Below, in pieces: positions 61,210 through 64,000 of a stretch of 64,000 nt of DNA (positions are counted from its first letter, which is position 1; the number at the start of each line of letters is the position of its first letter). A program made the translations under genes and the position numbers. The DNA lies in contig JAETSI010000012.1 in assembly GCA_021769725.1 (NCBI GenBank), forward strand, positions 1-64,000, given 5' to 3'. Origin of the DNA: Oscillospiraceae bacterium. GTDB taxonomy: Bacteria; Bacillota; Clostridia; Oscillospirales; Ruminococcaceae. Below the pieces are notes generated by a model. It saw only the letters and a program-made list of their open reading frames with translations, ran no database searches and had not been told where the DNA came from.

Positions 61210-61638
61210 TTAAAGCTCGTAAGCGACGGGTTTCTGAGCAGCCTGATTGTGCTCAGCGCCCTTGTAAGTTCTGAGTCTCTTGAGCTGAGCTCTGCCGAGA
61301 GTGTTGTTAGGGAGCATACCGTTTACAGCAATCATCATAGCTCTGTCAGCCTCGTTTGCCATCATATCCTTGTAAGAGATGGATTTAAGTCCGCCGATCC
61401 AGCCTGTATGCCAGTAATACTTTTTCTGCTCCAGCTTCTTGCCTGTAAGAACAGCCTTGTCGCAGTTGATAATAATAACGTGATCTCCGCAGTCTACGTT
61501 GGGAGTGTAAGTAGGCTTATGCTTGCCTCTGAGAATATGAGCTGCCTTGGCTGCAACACGTCCGAGGGGTTTTCCCTCAGCGTCGAGGATATACCATGTA
61601 CGTGTTACTTCAGCAGGTTTTGCCAGTGTAGTTGACAT
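61210..61638 (-). CDS. rplM: 50S ribosomal protein L13
   Basis: TWYILDAEGKPLGRVAAKAAHILRGKHKPTYTPNVDCGDHVIIIN. Confidence 0.99.
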   Translation of the reverse strand: MSTTLAKPAEVTRTWYILDAEGKPLGRVAAKAAHILRGKHKPTYTPNVDCGDHVIIINCDKAVLTGKKLEQKKYYWHTGWIGGLKSISYKDMMANEADRAMMIAVNGMLPNNTLGRAQLKRLRTYKGAEHNQAAQKPVAYEL

Positions 61639-61923
61639 ATTTAATTCCTCCTATGAGATTAATGATCCGGAGAACATAGCTCCGGTGTGCAGGTCATGCA
61701 CAACAACAGTAATTATTATACACAAAAAAACGGAAGATGTCAATAGAAAATCCGGATTTTTTTTAATATATATTCCTATTTCTTTTTAATTCTCTTGCTT
61801 TTTCTCTTGTTCTCTATGTAACTCATGTTTCATTTCACTTTTTAGGCGGAGAAAATTATGCAGATTCCCCCTCCGATTATGTGGATATTTGCCAATAGAG
61901 ACTAAGCATTACAGAAATTACAC

Positions 61924-61953
61924 TTGACAGATTCAGAAATAAGGATATATAAT
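61924..61953 (+). promoter_or_regulatory. strong sigma-A promoter of the ECF sigma operon
   Basis: TTGACA-18 nt-TATAAT. Confidence 0.75.
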
Positions 61954-62031
61954 TAAGACAGCACCAAACAAGGCTGCAAGCGTGATTGGTGCGGTGTTGC
62001 CCTGAAAATAATTTTTAAAAACAGGTGAGAG

Positions 62032-62100
62032 TTTTTACCATGACAAACGACTAATTTTTACCATGACAAACGACTAATTTTTACCATGACAAACGACTAA
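62032..62100 (+). repeat. three perfect 23-bp tandem repeats, each containing micro-ORF ATG ACA AAC GAC TAA
   Basis: (tttttaccATGACAAACGACTAA)x3, flanked by TGAGAGT (62026-62032) and ACTCTCA (62130-62136). Confidence 0.95.
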
Positions 62101-62157
62101 TCTAATCTAATAGGTACATAAATAAACAGACTCTCATATATACAGAAAGGAGGAATT

Positions 62158-62712
62158 ATGGATAACGGAGTAGAAAACTATTTCCGATTTCGTAACGGTG
62201 ACCGGAACGCCCTTGTTGAAATCATCCGTGATTACCGGGACGGAATGATTCTTTTTGCCAACAGCATTGTAAAGGATATGGAACTTTCAGAAGAAATAGT
62301 TCAAGAAGTATTTGTAAAACTTGTAGTAAAAAAGCCAAAATACTCAGGAAAAAGTTCTTTTAAAACCTGGCTTTACGCTATCTGCCGATATACTGCCATA
62401 GACTTTCTCAAAAGAACAAAAAAGCGCAAAGAACTCAATGCAGACGCTATTTACAGTCTGTCAGATGAAACTGATCTTGAAAAGGAATATATAAAGGAAG
62501 AACAACGGGTAACTGTTCATAATGCAATGAAAAATCTCAAAAATGATTACTGTCAGGTGCTTTATCTCACCTTTTTTGAAGGATTCGATAATACTGGCGT
62601 AGCCATGATAATGAAAAAAACAAACCGGCAGATTGAAAATCTCGTTTACAGGGCAAAAAAAGCTTTAAAATCAGAACTTGAAAAGGAGGGCTTTGTCTAT
62701 GAAAAATTATGA
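62158..62712 (+). CDS. ECF-type RNA polymerase sigma factor
   Basis: SEEIVQEVFVKLVVKKPKYSGKSSFKTWLYAICRYTAIDFLKR; C-terminal sigma4 HTH GFDNTGVAMIMKKTNRQIENLVYRAKKALK; SD gaaaggaggaatt. Confidence 0.95.
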   Translation: MDNGVENYFRFRNGDRNALVEIIRDYRDGMILFANSIVKDMELSEEIVQEVFVKLVVKKPKYSGKSSFKTWLYAICRYTAIDFLKRTKKRKELNADAIYSLSDETDLEKEYIKEEQRVTVHNAMKNLKNDYCQVLYLTFFEGFDNTGVAMIMKKTNRQIENLVYRAKKALKSELEKEGFVYEKL

Positions 62713-63766
62713 CGAATTTGCAGAAGAAGTATTCCGTGAAGCTGACCGCAGACTTGCCCTCAAGAGAAAGCGTGCAGCGGCTATAAGGCAATATACTCTT
62801 GCCCTTGCAAGTATGTTTGCTATTATCCTCACAGGAACTTTCGTTCTTAAAAATGATACAGTGAGAGAAGCTCTTGAAAGAAAATTCAATGCGCAGAATA
62901 TCATAACCGACGAATCATCCGTAACTTCTCCTCCGGCAGATACGACCGACTCCGATCCCGAATCATATGCCACTGTCACTACGACCAAGACTGTAACATA
63001 TCCACAGGACAGTATTAACAGCACTACAGCGACAACTGCGGTGAGAACAGAATCCACAACCACTGCAAAAAAATCTCACGTCACAACAGCCTCTGTATCA
63101 GCATCATCAACGACAGCGTCAAGTACATATAAACTGACAGAGAACATCAGCGTCACCACTGCACGCACAACCAGTCTGCAATATGTCTCATCTACAGTGA
63201 CTGCGGAAAAAACTACTCATGCTACTGCTACAAAAACCACTCATACTACCGCAACTGCCACAAAAACCACCCATACTACCGCAACTGCCACAAAAACCAC
63301 CCATACTACCGCAACTGTTACAAGAACTACCTATACTACCACAAGCGGTTATTATACTACGACCACTAAGAGGACATACGTCACTTCTTCCACGTTTCCG
63401 CCCACCACCACATCATGGGCAACTGAAACGACAACTACAGCACCTAAAACAACAACAACAACAACAACTGCTGCCGTATCCCAGACGACCGTGGTCACTC
63501 AACCGCTTTACCCGGACATTGTACTGCCGGCAGAAACAGCTGATCCTTCGGGAAATACTACTGTTCCTGTCAATTATCGGTGTGCCGGTGAGCTGTCTGC
63601 TGATTTGCAGGTGGGCAGCCAAGCAGGCGTAATAACCATAGAATCCGGCGGCGTACAGTACGTGTGCGACGTTTATTCCCTTGCAAACAGCAGTCTCCTT
63701 GATTATGCAGTCCTATACATGAGAGAAAATCAGAAATGGCTACTTTATATATCAATCGTCACGTAA
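62699..63766 (+). CDS. membrane anti-sigma-like protein with Thr-rich extracytoplasmic stalk
   Basis: Overlaps sigma gene by 14 nt; cytoplasmic N-term, single TM (QYTLALASMFAIILTGTFVL), long T-rich repeats, C-terminal domain with 2 Cys. Confidence 0.8.
   Translation: MKNYDEFAEEVFREADRRLALKRKRAAAIRQYTLALASMFAIILTGTFVLKNDTVREALERKFNAQNIITDESSVTSPPADTTDSDPESYATVTTTKTVTYPQDSINSTTATTAVRTESTTTAKKSHVTTASVSASSTTASSTYKLTENISVTTARTTSLQYVSSTVTAEKTTHATATKTTHTTATATKTTHTTATATKTTHTTATVTRTTYTTTSGYYTTTTKRTYVTSSTFPPTTTSWATETTTTAPKTTTTTTTAAVSQTTVVTQPLYPDIVLPAETADPSGNTTVPVNYRCAGELSADLQVGSQAGVITIESGGVQYVCDVYSLANSSLLDYAVLYMRENQKWLLYISIVT
63230..63349 (+). repeat. 30-bp tandem coding repeats (four units, the last degenerate) encoding Thr-rich stalk
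   Basis: acaaaaaccactcatactaccgcaactgcc repeated at 63230, 63260, 63290, 63320. Confidence 0.9.
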
Positions 63767-63971
63767 CGGAATTGAGCCTATAGTAATTCTGCACAATAAA
63801 TTTGCAGTGTTTTTGCCGAAGTCGACAAAAATAATATTTATATCAAAATGTACATAATTTCGTAACAAAATATTGAGAAAATATGGTATAATTTATAATA
63901 AGTATAAGTAACATCAAATCACTTTTGATAAAGATCAATAATTTTATCTGCGTTTGAAAGGGGAATAATTT

Positions 63972-64000
63972 ATGGCACATTCATCAAAACTCAAAAAGAC
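63972..64000 (+). CDS. start of a CDS truncated by window edge
   Basis: gaaaggggaataatttATGGCACATTCATCAAAACTCAAAAAG; reading frame continues past the end. Confidence 0.5.

Noticed and set aside
62032-62100. Three direct repeats as a possible CRISPR array
   Set aside because: The 23-bp units are immediately adjacent with no spacers, and no cas genes are present.
63219-63632. Pro/Leu/Gln-rich plus-strand ORF
   Set aside because: Alternate frame of the Thr-rich tandem repeat in the anti-sigma-like gene; low-complexity artefact.

Overview
This 64 kb window looks like chromosome from a fibrolytic, cellulosome-type member of the Oscillospiraceae. It resembles Ruminococcus, judging from dockerin modules, a GH94 cellobiose phosphorylase, a GH10/CBM22 xylanase, and PFOR and KOR ferredoxin enzymes. 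From left to right: (1) a compact phage-morphogenesis module on the minus strand at 147-7098 (terS, terL, portal, capsid, protease-like, connector and tail genes). No integrase, repressor, replication, lysis or tape-measure gene is visible. (2) azlCD, a PPTase and an XRE/membrane-protein pair preceded by a perfect palindrome and a 16-nt poly-G tract. (3) PFOR, an XRE gene divergent from a small-protein operon, cellobiose phosphorylase, an aldose epimerase and citrate synthase. (4) A zinc-ribbon/TPM pair preceded by a structured dispersed repeat, the KOR operon with a MinD-like ATPase, and two small cohesin/dockerin-type secreted proteins. (5) A near-complete FASII/ACC operon, with fabD-aroE-aroK divergent. 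(6) A BspA-like LRR-dockerin protein, guaB, lipoproteins, typA, three tRNAs (Tyr, Thr, Pro), rsmE and potABCD. (7) The xylanase, rplM-rpsI, and an ECF sigma factor/Thr-rich membrane anti-sigma-like pair. The sigma leader carries three exact 23-bp repeats, each containing the micro-ORF ATG ACA AAC GAC TAA. The strongest leads for something undescribed are the ECF sigma locus with its micro-ORF leader, the minimal phage-derived module, the poly-G/palindrome regulator switch, and the repeat whose hairpins keep pairing while their sequence changes. All family assignments come from reading motifs by eye; no database search was run.
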